The position numbers and the translations under genes were made by a program. Source: Glycocaulis alkaliphilus (GTDB lineage: Bacteria > Pseudomonadota > Alphaproteobacteria > Caulobacterales > Maricaulaceae). From it: a stretch of 64,000 bases of DNA. Position 1 is the first letter of the stretch. Every line of letters begins with the position of its first letter. The notes under the pieces were generated by a model. It had not been told where the DNA came from. It was given only the letters and a program-made list of their open reading frames with translations, and made no database searches. Location of the stretch: the NCBI RefSeq assembly GCF_004000605.1, contig NZ_CP018911.1:310001-374000 (forward strand), given 5' to 3'. This document shows, in pieces, positions 9,653 through 18,872 of the stretch.

Positions 9653-11377
9653 ATGCGGCATATATGGCTAGGTGTGTTGGGCGCGTTGGCGGTATCGGCC
9701 TGTGCAGGCAGCGCGGAACAGCGCCCGCCCGAACCGCTGGAGGCAAGCCTTCGCACGGTGGAGCAAGGCGAGCTGGTCGGCTTCCAGCATTCGCCCGGCG
9801 CCTGGGCCTGGCGCGGTGTGCCGTTTGCGGCTGCGCCCGAAGGCGATCTGCGCTGGCGCGCACCGCGCCCCGCCCCGGCCTTCAATGGCCGCTTCGAGGC
9901 GTTGGACCATCCTGAGCCCTGCCCGCAATTTACCAGCGCCCTTCAGGCGTCTTCTGGTGTGCGGCCCGGACAACTGGTCGGCAGCGAGGATTGCCTGCGC
10001 CTCGACATTTACGCGCCCGAAGGGGCAAGCGCGGACAACGCCTCGCGTCCCGTGATGGTGTGGATTCATGGCGGCGCCAATGTATGGGGCTTTGCCGGGC
10101 AGTATGATGGCGCGCAGCTGGCCAAGGATCAGGATGTGGTGGTGATCGCCATCCAGTACCGGCTCGGCGGGCTGGGCTTCTTCGCCCATGACGCCATTCG
10201 CAGCGATGCCACGGACCCGCGCGATGCGGCGGCAAATTTCGCGCTTCTGGACCAGATCGCGGCGCTGGAATGGGTGCGCGGGAACGCGGCCCAGTTCGGT
10301 GGTGATGCCGGCAATGTGACCATTTTCGGCGAAAGCGCTGGCGGGCATAATGTGGCGGGCCTGCTCGCCTCCCCGTTGGCGTCCGGCCTGTTCCACCGCG
10401 CCATCATTCAGTCGGGCAGCTTTGACAGTGTCAGCTGGGAAGCGGCCAGCGGCGCCGAACCTGGCCAGTCCAATACGTCAGCGGACATCGCTCTGCGTAT
10501 AGCTGGAGATGGCTACACTGCCGACGCCCTGCGCAGCGCCGATCTGGAAACCGTGTTCAACGCCTATCGCGGAGAGGATGGCGCGCCCTTTCTCAACCTT
10601 CCGCGCATGATCGAGGACGGGGTGACGATACCGCGTGATGGCCTCGCCAACGCGTTTGCTTCGCCCGACACCTTCAATGCCGTGCCCGTCGTCACCGGCA
10701 CCAACCGGGACGAGATGAAGCTGTTCAACGCGTTCCGCGACGATCTGGTGAAGCGCTATTTCGGCGTCATCCTGATCAGCCGCGATGCGCAATTCTACGA
10801 CACCGTAGCGGAGTATCAGAGCCGCACCTGGCGCATCCTGGCGGTCGATCAGGCGGCCAGCCTCATGCAATCCGGCGGCCATCGCGATGTCTGGGCCTAC
10901 CGGTTTGACTGGGACGAGCAGGGCCGCGCCCTGTTCGTGATGGACCTCTCCCATCTGCTGGGCGCAGCCCATGCGATGGAGATACCCTTCGTCTTTAACC
11001 ATTTCGATTTCTTCGGGCGTCTGGATGGTGCGATGTTCAACAACAACAATGCCAGCGGGCGCGAAGCGCTGGCCGCTGCCATGGGTGCCTACTGGGCCGA
11101 GTTTGCCCGCACCGGCGAGCCGGGAACGGGCGGGCCGACCAACCTGCCGAGCTGGGAGCGGTGGAATGCTGACGGCCTGCTGATGCGTTTCGACAGCCCG
11201 GACGATAATGGACAGGAGCTCATCACGGGCACGGACAGTTTCGAGGCGCTGGAGGCTGACCTCGCCGCCGATACCCGCCTCGATGATGCCCAGCGCTGCG
11301 CGGTGGTTGAGGCTATCGCCGCCTGGCGTCCGCGCGGCAGTCTGGATACCATGCGCCAGCGGCTGAATTGCGGCTAG
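9653..11377 (+). CDS. Type B carboxylesterase, putative lipoprotein
   Basis: 574 residues. The N-terminus MRHIWLGVLGALAVSACAGS is a lipoprotein signal with lipobox VSAC, so the mature enzyme is probably membrane anchored and faces the periplasm. The alpha/beta-hydrolase core shows an early GVPFAAAP motif, the oxyanion strand VMVWIHGGAN, and the nucleophile elbow FGESAGGHN typical of type B carboxylesterases. The acid and His residues were not placed individually. The family hydrolyses carboxylic esters; the substrate cannot be told from sequence. The ribosome site GGGGAGGG lies 4 bases before the ATG and may be held in a hairpin (9614-9649). Confidence 0.88.
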   Translation: MRHIWLGVLGALAVSACAGSAEQRPPEPLEASLRTVEQGELVGFQHSPGAWAWRGVPFAAAPEGDLRWRAPRPAPAFNGRFEALDHPEPCPQFTSALQASSGVRPGQLVGSEDCLRLDIYAPEGASADNASRPVMVWIHGGANVWGFAGQYDGAQLAKDQDVVVIAIQYRLGGLGFFAHDAIRSDATDPRDAAANFALLDQIAALEWVRGNAAQFGGDAGNVTIFGESAGGHNVAGLLASPLASGLFHRAIIQSGSFDSVSWEAASGAEPGQSNTSADIALRIAGDGYTADALRSADLETVFNAYRGEDGAPFLNLPRMIEDGVTIPRDGLANAFASPDTFNAVPVVTGTNRDEMKLFNAFRDDLVKRYFGVILISRDAQFYDTVAEYQSRTWRILAVDQAASLMQSGGHRDVWAYRFDWDEQGRALFVMDLSHLLGAAHAMEIPFVFNHFDFFGRLDGAMFNNNNASGREALAAAMGAYWAEFARTGEPGTGGPTNLPSWERWNADGLLMRFDSPDDNGQELITGTDSFEALEADLAADTRLDDAQRCAVVEAIAAWRPRGSLDTMRQRLNCG

Positions 11378-11399
11378 CCTGGAGGCTCTTGCCAGAGTG

Positions 11400-11418
11400 A
11401 AGTGAACAGTGTTCACTT
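11400..11418. promoter_or_regulatory. Perfect 8-3-8 palindrome, operator-like
   Basis: AAGTGAAC-AGT-GTTCACTT is an uninterrupted 8-bp inverted repeat with a 3-base centre, 34 bases upstream of the monooxygenase ATG. Such GTGAAC/GTTCAC dyads are typical operators of TetR-family repressors. No TetR gene is present in the window. There is no U tract after it, so a terminator is unlikely. It lies in the esterase-monooxygenase gap and probably controls the monooxygenase. Confidence 0.5.
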
Positions 11419-11451
11419 TTCTTCAGGCAGAGGGTTCGGAGGCAAGGCGCC

Positions 11452-12951
11452 ATGGCCGATAATCATGCGCAGAGTGTGGACGTGCTGATCGTCGGGGCCG
11501 GTATTTCCGGTATTGGCACGGCCTGGCATTTGCAGCACCGCGCACCCGGACAGAGCTATGCCATCATTGAGGCACGCGCGCAGATCGGCGGCACCTGGGA
11601 TCTCTTCCGCTATCCCGGCATACGCTCTGACTCGGACATGTACACGTTCGGCTATAATTTCCGCCCCTGGGTGGACGGCAAGGTGTTTGCCGACGGGCCG
11701 AGCATTCGCCGCTATGTCACCGATACCGCGCGTGAGGCCGGGATTGACCAGCATATCCAATTCAATACGCGAGTCATTGCGGCCAGCTGGGATAGCAGGA
11801 CTGCCCGCTGGACGGTGACTGCGGAAGGGCCGGGAGGCCGCCAGGCAATCTCCGCCCGGTTCCTGATGATCTGCTCTGGCTATTACCGTTACGAGCAGGG
11901 CTATATGCCCGAATTTGAGGGGCTGGCCGACTTCGCTGGTGAGATCATCCATCCACAGAAATGGCCTGAAGGCCATGATTATGCGGGCAAGCGCGTGGTG
12001 ATTATCGGCTCTGGCGCGACGGCGGTGACGCTGGTGCCGGCAATGGCGGAGAAAGCCGCGCATGTGACCATGCTGCAGCGCTCCCCCAGCTATATCGCGG
12101 CGCGTCCCTCACGCGATGCGATTGCCGATGCCTTGCGCAAGTTTCTGCCCGGACGGCTCGCCTACACGCTCTCGCGGGTGAAGAATATCACCCTGTCCAT
12201 GTTCTTCTTTCAGCTGTCGCGCCTCTGGCCGGACTTCGTGAAGCGTGGCGTCATCAAGGCGATACGCGCAGAGCTGGGAGAGGATTTCGACGTCGAGCGC
12301 CATTTCTCGCCGCACTACAAGCCATGGGACCAGCGCTTCTGCCTTGCCCCCGATGGCGACTTCTTCGCGGCCCTGAAAGGTGGCAAGGCCAGCATCGTCA
12401 CCGATCATATCGAACGCTTCGAGAGGGCCGGCATCCGCCTGAAATCCGGCGCGCTGATCGAGGCCGACCTCATCGTGCCGGCGACGGGGCTGGAGATGCA
12501 GGTCGGTGGCGGCATGGACATAAGCGTGGATGGCGAGGCGCTGGTGCCGGCCGACAAGATCACTTATCGCGGCATGATGCTATCCGGCGTGCCCAATGCC
12601 GCTCTGGCGTTCGGCTATACCAATGCGTCCTGGACGCTCAAGATCGATCTGACGGCTGAGCGTGTCTGCCGCCTGCTGAACCATATGCAGCGGCAGGGCC
12701 AAGATTACTGCGTGCCAGTGCCGCCTGCCGATATTGAGCTGGCACCGCTGCTCGATTTCTCGTCCGGCTATGTCCAGCGCGCCCTGCCACACCTGCCCCG
12801 GCAGGGGACTAAAGCGCCCTGGCGCACCTATCAGAACTATGTGCAGGACATGCTGACCATCCGCTATGGCCGTCTGGAAGACGGGCATTTGCAGTTTCGA
12901 AAGGCGCAGGCCGATGCCGGTGAAGCCGGTCTGCCGCGCGCTGCTGAATAG
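11452..12951 (+). CDS. Flavin-containing monooxygenase, Baeyer-Villiger type
   Basis: 499 residues. The N-terminal FAD Rossmann motif is VGAGISGIGTAWHL at about residue 14, followed by GGTWDLFRYPGIRSDSDM, which is typical of Baeyer-Villiger monooxygenases. The family fingerprint FxGxxxHxxxW is present as FAGEIIHPQKWP. The NADPH Rossmann motif is VVIIGSGATAVTLVPAM. The enzyme should use NADPH and O2 to oxygenate ketones or long-chain substrates; the substrate is unknown. It is cytosolic with no signal peptide. The palindrome at 11400-11418 suggests dedicated repression. The last ~15 residues are low complexity. It converges with the DUF1254 gene, whose stop is adjacent. Confidence 0.9.
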   Translation: MADNHAQSVDVLIVGAGISGIGTAWHLQHRAPGQSYAIIEARAQIGGTWDLFRYPGIRSDSDMYTFGYNFRPWVDGKVFADGPSIRRYVTDTAREAGIDQHIQFNTRVIAASWDSRTARWTVTAEGPGGRQAISARFLMICSGYYRYEQGYMPEFEGLADFAGEIIHPQKWPEGHDYAGKRVVIIGSGATAVTLVPAMAEKAAHVTMLQRSPSYIAARPSRDAIADALRKFLPGRLAYTLSRVKNITLSMFFFQLSRLWPDFVKRGVIKAIRAELGEDFDVERHFSPHYKPWDQRFCLAPDGDFFAALKGGKASIVTDHIERFERAGIRLKSGALIEADLIVPATGLEMQVGGGMDISVDGEALVPADKITYRGMMLSGVPNAALAFGYTNASWTLKIDLTAERVCRLLNHMQRQGQDYCVPVPPADIELAPLLDFSSGYVQRALPHLPRQGTKAPWRTYQNYVQDMLTIRYGRLEDGHLQFRKAQADAGEAGLPRAAE

Positions 12952-14361
12952 CTACTCGTCAGGAGCTTCAACGCGCTCCACGGGCGGCATGGCCCAGCTT
13001 CCATCCAGCACGCTTTCCTGCGGCCAGTAGAGGCGTGCCAGCAGGGTGAAATCGCCGCTTTCCGGCGCAGGCAGCCAGTTCGCCTCGCGGCCCTCCTCTG
13101 GCGGCCCCGCATGAATGTCGAGCGTGATCGTTCCATCCTCATCAGCCACCAGTGCATCCCGGCTGGTCAGGGCGAAACGGTTTGCCTCATTGGCGATGAA
13201 ATACCCGTCAGCGTCATAGAGCGTCACCGACCAGAAGGCGTTGACGGGCGGCAGGTCATCGGCTTCGAACCGGATCTGATAGCGCTCACCACCCCGCAAG
13301 GGCTCGCCATGCATATCCGTACGCGCCGCCGGATAAACCGCATCTTCGGGCAGGTTGGCGCCAAGGCCGTAGAGGGCTACCCCGGCCCTGTAGGCATAAT
13401 CGGTCCCGTAGCGGCCAATATGGCTCTCCGGCACGACCCACCCTGTAGCTTGTGAGGGGCCTTCGGACAGCCGCTCGCGGGCCAGCCGTACCCCGCGCAG
13501 CATCGCCTGCATTGCCAGAATGCCGTACTCCGACCAGTCCACGCTCTCGCCGGGGCCAGCCCCCAGGGCCTGCATCCGCGCCAGCGCGCCGCGATCAGCA
13601 TACGCAGGCGGATTGTCCATCATCAGGGCACCCAGCCGGCTGAAAAAGTCCGGCGCATCCATTGCCGCCACCCGTTCGGGCGGCGAGGGCAGGGACGGGT
13701 TTGCAGCGGGCCTTTCCAGCGCGATCCCATGGCCGCCGGGCATGGCGCGGTACGGATAGAGCCGCAGCGCATCCTGCAAGCGGTGGGCCGCCGACAGGTC
13801 GGTTTCGCCGTCTATTTCGATGCGGCCCAGCAACCAGGCGGTCCGGGTTGGCGAGCGGTAGAGCGTCATGCCCTCCGGTGCGGTGCCTTCAAAATCGGGA
13901 CCGGCGATCAGCACACTGACCGAACCATCTCCCAGAGTGCGCACGCCCGGATCGGCGAACACGTTCGTCCACGCATCCAGCCCCTGAAAGAGCCAGTAGC
14001 GCCCTTCCATGGCGGGTATGTCGAGTTGCAGCGGGTGTACGCCAAGCTCAAGCCACGCGATGGAGTAAAGCGTATCCACGTTGGGACGCACCACCGCGGT
14101 GAAACCGGCGCCCGGCAGGCTACGGATATGCCCCAGCCGGTTGGGCGGCAGCCCGCCGCTTTCCGTCACATCGCGCCGTGTCTCGTCCATCAGGACCAGC
14201 GGATAGCCGTAAACATAGGACTGGCCGGCGGCCTGCCCCAGCTCCTGCAGGGTCAGTTCGAGCGGATTGCGTGTCGACCATACCCAGCCCATCGCCAGCA
14301 CGCCCACCAGAGCGCTGACAATAACAGTGGCCATCAGAATACGGCGGCGGTTGCGGTGCAT
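12952..14361 (-). CDS. DUF1254/DUF1214 domain protein
   Basis: 469 residues from the ATG at 14361, which has AGGGA about 10 bases upstream. A TTG 33 bases earlier is in frame but less likely. An N-terminal membrane segment (about residues 8-28, ILMATVIVSALVGVLAMGWVW) suggests a membrane-anchored or exported protein. The N-terminal half contains GYPLVLMDETRRDVT and the segment VRPNVDTLYSIAWLEL of DUF1254. The C-terminal half has the DUF1214 segments, including NAFWSVTLYDADGYFI. The biochemical role of the family is not established. It is convergent with the monooxygenase and divergent from the ABC-F gene. Confidence 0.85.
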   Translation of the reverse strand: MHRNRRRILMATVIVSALVGVLAMGWVWSTRNPLELTLQELGQAAGQSYVYGYPLVLMDETRRDVTESGGLPPNRLGHIRSLPGAGFTAVVRPNVDTLYSIAWLELGVHPLQLDIPAMEGRYWLFQGLDAWTNVFADPGVRTLGDGSVSVLIAGPDFEGTAPEGMTLYRSPTRTAWLLGRIEIDGETDLSAAHRLQDALRLYPYRAMPGGHGIALERPAANPSLPSPPERVAAMDAPDFFSRLGALMMDNPPAYADRGALARMQALGAGPGESVDWSEYGILAMQAMLRGVRLARERLSEGPSQATGWVVPESHIGRYGTDYAYRAGVALYGLGANLPEDAVYPAARTDMHGEPLRGGERYQIRFEADDLPPVNAFWSVTLYDADGYFIANEANRFALTSRDALVADEDGTITLDIHAGPPEEGREANWLPAPESGDFTLLARLYWPQESVLDGSWAMPPVERVEAPDE

Positions 14362-14472
14362 CGGCCCGGATTCCCTGTCGATTCCTGTTCGCAATAATTA
14401 CCATCAACGCCCTGCTGCGGCAGCGCAAGGGCGCTGACAGCCCCGGCGGTTTGCGCTATCGCACGCATCATC

Positions 14473-16296
14473 ATGGCTCCACCCCTTCTCACCTTGCAGG
14501 ATATAAAGCTGAGCTTCGGGGTCACCCCCTTGCTCACGGGCGCCGAGCTGATGGTCGCACCCGGCGAGCGCATCTGTCTGGTGGGCAGGAACGGGTCTGG
14601 CAAGTCCTCCCTGATGAAGATCGCTGCAGGCCTGTTGGAGGCAGATGCAGGCGAGCGTTTCATCCATCCCGGCGCCACCGTGCGCTATCTGCCGCAGGAA
14701 CCGGACCTGACGGGCTTTGACACCGTGCTCGCCTATGTCGAGGCCGGGCTGACGCCCGGCGATGATCCGTGGCGCGCGCGCATGCTGCTCGAAGCGCTGG
14801 GGCTGACCGGCGAGGAAAACCCGGCCCGCCTGTCGGGCGGGGAGGCGCGCCGGGCCGCTCTGGCGCGTACGCTGGCCCCGGAACCCGACATTCTCTTCCT
14901 CGACGAGCCGACCAACCATCTCGACCTGCCCGCTATCGAGTGGCTGGAGGATGAGCTGTCGCGCACGAAAAGCGCGCTCGTGCTGATCAGTCACGACCGG
15001 CGCTTTCTGGAAAACCTCTCGCGTTCCACGGTCTGGCTGGACCGGGGCATCGCCCGGCGGCTCGACAAGGGGTTTGCCCATTTCGAAGACTGGCGCGACG
15101 AGGTGCTGGCGGCCGAAGAGCTGGAACACCATAAACTCGCCCGCCAGATCGCGCGCGAGGAAGACTGGATGCGCTATGGTGTCACCGCCAGGCGCAAGCG
15201 CAATGTACGCCGTGTGGATGAGCTTAAAGCCCTGAAAGCCCGCTATCGCAGCCATTCCGGACCGCAAGGTGTGGCCAATCTGGAAGCCTCCGATGCTGAA
15301 CAGTCCGGCAAGCTCGTCGTCGAGGCGAAGAATATTTCAAAGCGCTTCGGCGAGCGGGTGGTGGTGCGCGATTTCTCCACGCGGATCCAGCGCGGTGAAC
15401 GTCTCGGACTTGTCGGGCCGAACGGGGCAGGCAAGACGACGCTGCTCAACATGCTCATCGGCAATCTGCAGCCCGACACCGGATCGGTGCGGCTGGGTGT
15501 CGGACTTGAGATCGCCCAGCTCGACCAGAAGCGCGCTCAGCTCAAACCCGGCTGGACGCTGGCCGAGGCGCTGACCGGCGGGGGCGGCGACCATGTCGAG
15601 ATCAACGGCCAGACGCGTCACATCGCGGCCTGGATGAAGGACTTCCTGTTCCGTCCCGAACAGGCGCGCACGCCGGTTCACGTGCTTTCGGGCGGCGAAC
15701 GCGCCCGCGTCATGCTGGCACGGGCGTTGGCCCTGCCGGGCAATGTCATGGTGCTGGACGAACCGACCAATGATCTCGATCTGGAAACCCTCGACCTCTT
15801 GCAGGATCTGATTGCCGACTATGCGGGCACAGTGCTGCTGGTCAGCCATGACCGCGATTTTCTCGACCGCACGGTAAACCGCGTCATCGCCTATGAGGGC
15901 GATGGCGACTGGCAGGTCTATGCGGGCGGCTATTCCGACATGGTGGCCCAGCGCGGCGAGGGCGTGCGTGCGCGCGCCCAGCAGGAAAGCGCGCAAAAGC
16001 AGACGGCTGCACCCGCCGCGAAATCACCGGCCTCAGCGCCGCCGCAGCAGCGGGCCAAGCTCTCCTTCAAGGACAAGCATGCGCTGGAAACCCTGCCCGG
16101 AGAGATCGAGGCGCTGGGGAGCAAAATCGCCAAGCTGGAGGCCGAACTCGCCGATCCGGCGCTGTTCTCACGCAATCCGGACCGCTTCCATGCCGCTAGC
16201 GGTGAACTGGCAAAAGCCAGTGAAGAGCGCGAAGCCAAGGAAGAGCGCTGGCTGGAGCTGGAAATGCTGCGTGAGGAACTGGAAGCCGGGCGCTAG
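14473..16296 (+). CDS. uup: ABC-F family ATPase, Uup-like
   Basis: 607 residues with two ABC ATPase domains and no membrane segment. Domain 1 has Walker A GRNGSGKSS (about residue 38), signature LSGGEARRAALAR and Walker B ILFLDEPTNHLD. Domain 2 has GPNGAGKTT, VLSGGERARVMLAR and VMVLDEPTNDLD. The linker contains ARRKRNVRRVDEL, typical of Uup. The C-terminal 90 residues are charged and helical, matching the Uup C-terminal coiled coil. ABC-F proteins act on ribosomes or DNA structure rather than in transport. It is monocistronic: proB follows after 71 bases on the same strand. Confidence 0.88.
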   Translation: MAPPLLTLQDIKLSFGVTPLLTGAELMVAPGERICLVGRNGSGKSSLMKIAAGLLEADAGERFIHPGATVRYLPQEPDLTGFDTVLAYVEAGLTPGDDPWRARMLLEALGLTGEENPARLSGGEARRAALARTLAPEPDILFLDEPTNHLDLPAIEWLEDELSRTKSALVLISHDRRFLENLSRSTVWLDRGIARRLDKGFAHFEDWRDEVLAAEELEHHKLARQIAREEDWMRYGVTARRKRNVRRVDELKALKARYRSHSGPQGVANLEASDAEQSGKLVVEAKNISKRFGERVVVRDFSTRIQRGERLGLVGPNGAGKTTLLNMLIGNLQPDTGSVRLGVGLEIAQLDQKRAQLKPGWTLAEALTGGGGDHVEINGQTRHIAAWMKDFLFRPEQARTPVHVLSGGERARVMLARALALPGNVMVLDEPTNDLDLETLDLLQDLIADYAGTVLLVSHDRDFLDRTVNRVIAYEGDGDWQVYAGGYSDMVAQRGEGVRARAQQESAQKQTAAPAAKSPASAPPQQRAKLSFKDKHALETLPGEIEALGSKIAKLEAELADPALFSRNPDRFHAASGELAKASEEREAKEERWLELEMLREELEAGR

Positions 16297-16367
16297 CCCT
16301 CCTCATTGCGCAATGCTGCGCCTGCGATATGGTGTCCCGGATACTTGGGTCTGAAGGAAAATGTGCC

Positions 16368-17507
16368 GTGGCTGCGTCCGCATCCGAGCTGATTTCCGGT
16401 GTGCGCCGCGCCGTCGTGAAAATCGGTTCTTCCCTTCTCATTGATGCGCAAACGGGCGGTCCGGACACCGCCCGTTTCGAGGCGATTGCCGGAGCGCTGG
16501 CGCGCTGGCGTGCGCGCGGCATCGAAACCGTACTGGTATCCTCTGGCGCCGTGGCGCTGGGCCGCAAGCGGCTGAACCTGCCCGCCGGCAAGCTGGCACT
16601 CGATCAGAAGCAGGCCGCCGCAGCAGCAGGACAGACGGCGCTGATGATGGCGTGGAATGGCGCGCTGGAACCCCACGGCATGCCCGCCGCGCAGGCGCTT
16701 TTGACTTTTGATGACATGGAAAGCCGCCGCCGCTGGCTCAATGCGCGCGCGACACTGGATGCGCTGCTGGCTGCCGGTGCGCTGCCCGTCATCAATGAGA
16801 ATGATACGGTTGCCACCGCCGAGCTGCGCTATGGTGATAATGACCGGCTGGCCGCGCGCGTGGCGCAGATGTGCGATGCGGAACTGCTCGTCCTCCTGTC
16901 GGACGTGGACGGGCTCTACAGCGCTGATCCGTCGCGTGTTCCCGGCGCAAAGCTCGTCGCCCATGTCGCGGCGATAACGCCGGAGATCGAGGCGCTGGGC
17001 GGGGAGCCGGGCAAGGCCGGCACAGGCACGGGCGGCATGGCGTCGAAGATTGCCGCTGCGCGCATTGCCGCGCGGGCTGGCATCGCCACGATCATTGCCG
17101 CTGGCGCTGAAGATGATCCGCTGGACAGGCTGAGCAGAGGCGCGCCCCATACGGTGTTTGCACCGGAGACCTCGCGTACCAATGCGCGGCGCAGCTGGAT
17201 TTCCGGTGCGATAGCGCCTCGGGGTACGCTTCACCTCGACGATGGAGCGGCCCGGGCTGTACGGTCGGGCAAAAGCCTGCTGCCCGCCGGGATCGCGCGG
17301 GTGGACGGTGAGTTCTCGCGCGGGGAGACAGTGGCGTTGGCGGGCGTTGACGGCGCGGTGCTCGCCAAGGGAATTTCTGCCTACGGGGCGGAGGAATTGC
17401 GCCGGATTGCGGGCCTGCGCTCAGCCGATATTGAAGCGGTGCTGGGCTACCGGCGCGGCGTGGCCGCCATCCATGTCAACGATCTGGTGCTGGAGGATCA
17501 GGGATGA
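16368..17507 (+). CDS. proB: Glutamate 5-kinase
   Basis: 380 residues from a GTG at 16368, which has AAGGAAA at a proper distance. The frame is open to an ATG at 16329, but that start lacks a ribosome site. The amino acid kinase domain opens VVKIGSSLL and contains VLVSSGAVALG, VINENDTVAT and GTGGMASKIAAARIA, all diagnostic. The C-terminal ~90 residues form a PUA domain, as in the long ProB form. It phosphorylates glutamate, the first step of proline synthesis, and is expected to be feedback inhibited by proline. Its stop overlaps the proA start by 4 bases. Confidence 0.94.
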   Translation: MAASASELISGVRRAVVKIGSSLLIDAQTGGPDTARFEAIAGALARWRARGIETVLVSSGAVALGRKRLNLPAGKLALDQKQAAAAAGQTALMMAWNGALEPHGMPAAQALLTFDDMESRRRWLNARATLDALLAAGALPVINENDTVATAELRYGDNDRLAARVAQMCDAELLVLLSDVDGLYSADPSRVPGAKLVAHVAAITPEIEALGGEPGKAGTGTGGMASKIAAARIAARAGIATIIAAGAEDDPLDRLSRGAPHTVFAPETSRTNARRSWISGAIAPRGTLHLDDGAARAVRSGKSLLPAGIARVDGEFSRGETVALAGVDGAVLAKGISAYGAEELRRIAGLRSADIEAVLGYRRGVAAIHVNDLVLEDQG

Positions 17508-18769
17508 GCAAGTATCAGCCCGGCTGGGCAGGCCGCGCTGGCGCAGACCTTCGCGCCGCTGCGCGCACGCTGGCAGACACAAGCGCGGACAGGCGTACCG
17601 CCGCGCTCACCGCCATGGCCGATGCGCTTCAGGCAGCCTCAAAAAGCGTGCTGGCTGCCAATGCGGATGATGTGGCCCGCGCTCAAAGCAATGGAACGGG
17701 CGGGGCCATGCTGGACCGGCTGCGCCTTGACCCGGCAAGGCTTGATGGGATTGTCGAGGGTATCCGCGCCGTTGCCCGTCACACCGACCCGATAGGGCGT
17801 GAGATCATGCGCTGGACGCGTCCCAACGGCCTCGTCATGGCGCAGGTGCGCGTGCCCATCGGCGCGATCGGTGTGATCTTTGAAAGCCGCCCTAACGTGG
17901 CTGCTGATGCGGCGGCCCTGTGCGTGCGTTCAGGCAATGCAGTGGTGCTGCGCGGCGGATCGGACGCGGCCTCCAGCGTCGCGGCTATTATCGCGGCACT
18001 GCGAGGCGGCTTGCGCGAGGCGGGCCTGCCGGAAGCCATCATCACCACGCCGCCCGATGCAGACCGCGCCTATGTGGGTGACATGCTGGCCGGGGTGGAT
18101 GGCGCGCTGGATCTCGTCATTCCGCGCGGCGGCAAGGCGCTGGTCAAACGCGTGCAGGAAGAGGCACGGGTGCCGGTGCTCGGTCATCTCGACGGGCTCT
18201 GCCATGTCTATGTGGATGGCGCAGCGGAGCCGGACATGGCCGAACGCCTGGTGGTGAACTCCAAGATGCGCCGCACCGGCGTGTGCAATGCGGCTGAGTG
18301 CGTGCTGATCGACCGGCAGGCTGGCGAAGCGATGGTCACGCGCCTCGTCAGCGCCCTGCAGGCTGCCGGGTGCGAGGTGCGTGGCGACAGCGCGGTGCGA
18401 GCCCTCGCGTCTTCTGTGACGCCCGCCAGCCCGGAAGATTTCGACACCGAATATCTCGACGCCATCGTCTCCATGGCGGTGGTGGAGGGGGTGGAAGGCG
18501 CGCTGGTTCATATCACCCGCCATGGTTCCGGCCATACCGAGGCGATCATCACCGGCGACGAGACGGCAGCGCACACCTTCCTCGCCCGCGTGGATGCCGG
18601 CGTAGTCATGCACAATGCCTCGACCGGATTTTCAGACGGCGGAGAGTTCGGCTTCGGAGCCGAGATAGGCATCGCCACGGGCCGCATCCATGCGCGCGGA
18701 CCCGTCGGCGCCGATCAGCTCACCAGCTGGAAGTACCAGGTGTTTGGGACGGGGCAGACAAGACCCTAG
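17504..18769 (+). CDS. proA: Gamma-glutamyl phosphate reductase
   Basis: 421 residues, the standard length. The ATG overlaps the proB stop. The aldehyde-dehydrogenase fold is recognised by PIGAIGVIFESRPNVAADAAALC, SGNAVVLRGGSDA and the catalytic cysteine segment RRTGVCNAAEC. The C-terminal GPVGADQLTSWKYQVFG is a family hallmark. It reduces glutamyl 5-phosphate with NADPH to glutamate semialdehyde, the second step of proline synthesis. A palindromic repeat starts at the last base of its stop codon. Confidence 0.96.
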   Translation: MSKYQPGWAGRAGADLRAAARTLADTSADRRTAALTAMADALQAASKSVLAANADDVARAQSNGTGGAMLDRLRLDPARLDGIVEGIRAVARHTDPIGREIMRWTRPNGLVMAQVRVPIGAIGVIFESRPNVAADAAALCVRSGNAVVLRGGSDAASSVAAIIAALRGGLREAGLPEAIITTPPDADRAYVGDMLAGVDGALDLVIPRGGKALVKRVQEEARVPVLGHLDGLCHVYVDGAAEPDMAERLVVNSKMRRTGVCNAAECVLIDRQAGEAMVTRLVSALQAAGCEVRGDSAVRALASSVTPASPEDFDTEYLDAIVSMAVVEGVEGALVHITRHGSGHTEAIITGDETAAHTFLARVDAGVVMHNASTGFSDGGEFGFGAEIGIATGRIHARGPVGADQLTSWKYQVFGTGQTRP

Positions 18770-18815
18770 AGCGCAATCCGAAAAGTGGGCACCGGTTTTC
18801 GGGAAAATTGCGCTC
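18769..18815. repeat. Palindromic repeat, possible proA terminator
   Basis: GAGCGCAAT (18769-18777) pairs with ATTGCGCTC (18807-18815), and inside it CCGAAAA (18778-18784) pairs with TTTTCGG (18796-18802). The long, nearly perfect palindrome begins in the proA stop codon. The core CCGAAAAGTGG...CCGGTTTTCGG is of a type I recall as common between genes in alphaproteobacteria. It probably ends transcription or stabilises the mRNA. Confidence 0.65.
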
Positions 18816-18825
18816 CAGATAAAAA

Positions 18826-18872
18826 GTTAGAGCGTGTGGCCTGACACAAGTCAGGTCATACAACGCTCTAAC
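18826..18872. terminator. Bidirectional hairpin between proA and bioB
   Basis: GTTAGAGCGT (18826-18835) pairs with ACGCTCTAAC (18863-18872), and CCTGAC (18840-18845) pairs with GTCAGG (18850-18855) at its tip. The right arm overlaps the bioB stop codon. On the minus strand the stem sits at the end of bioB and runs into CTTTTTATC, a fair U tract, so it likely terminates bioB. Confidence 0.6.
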
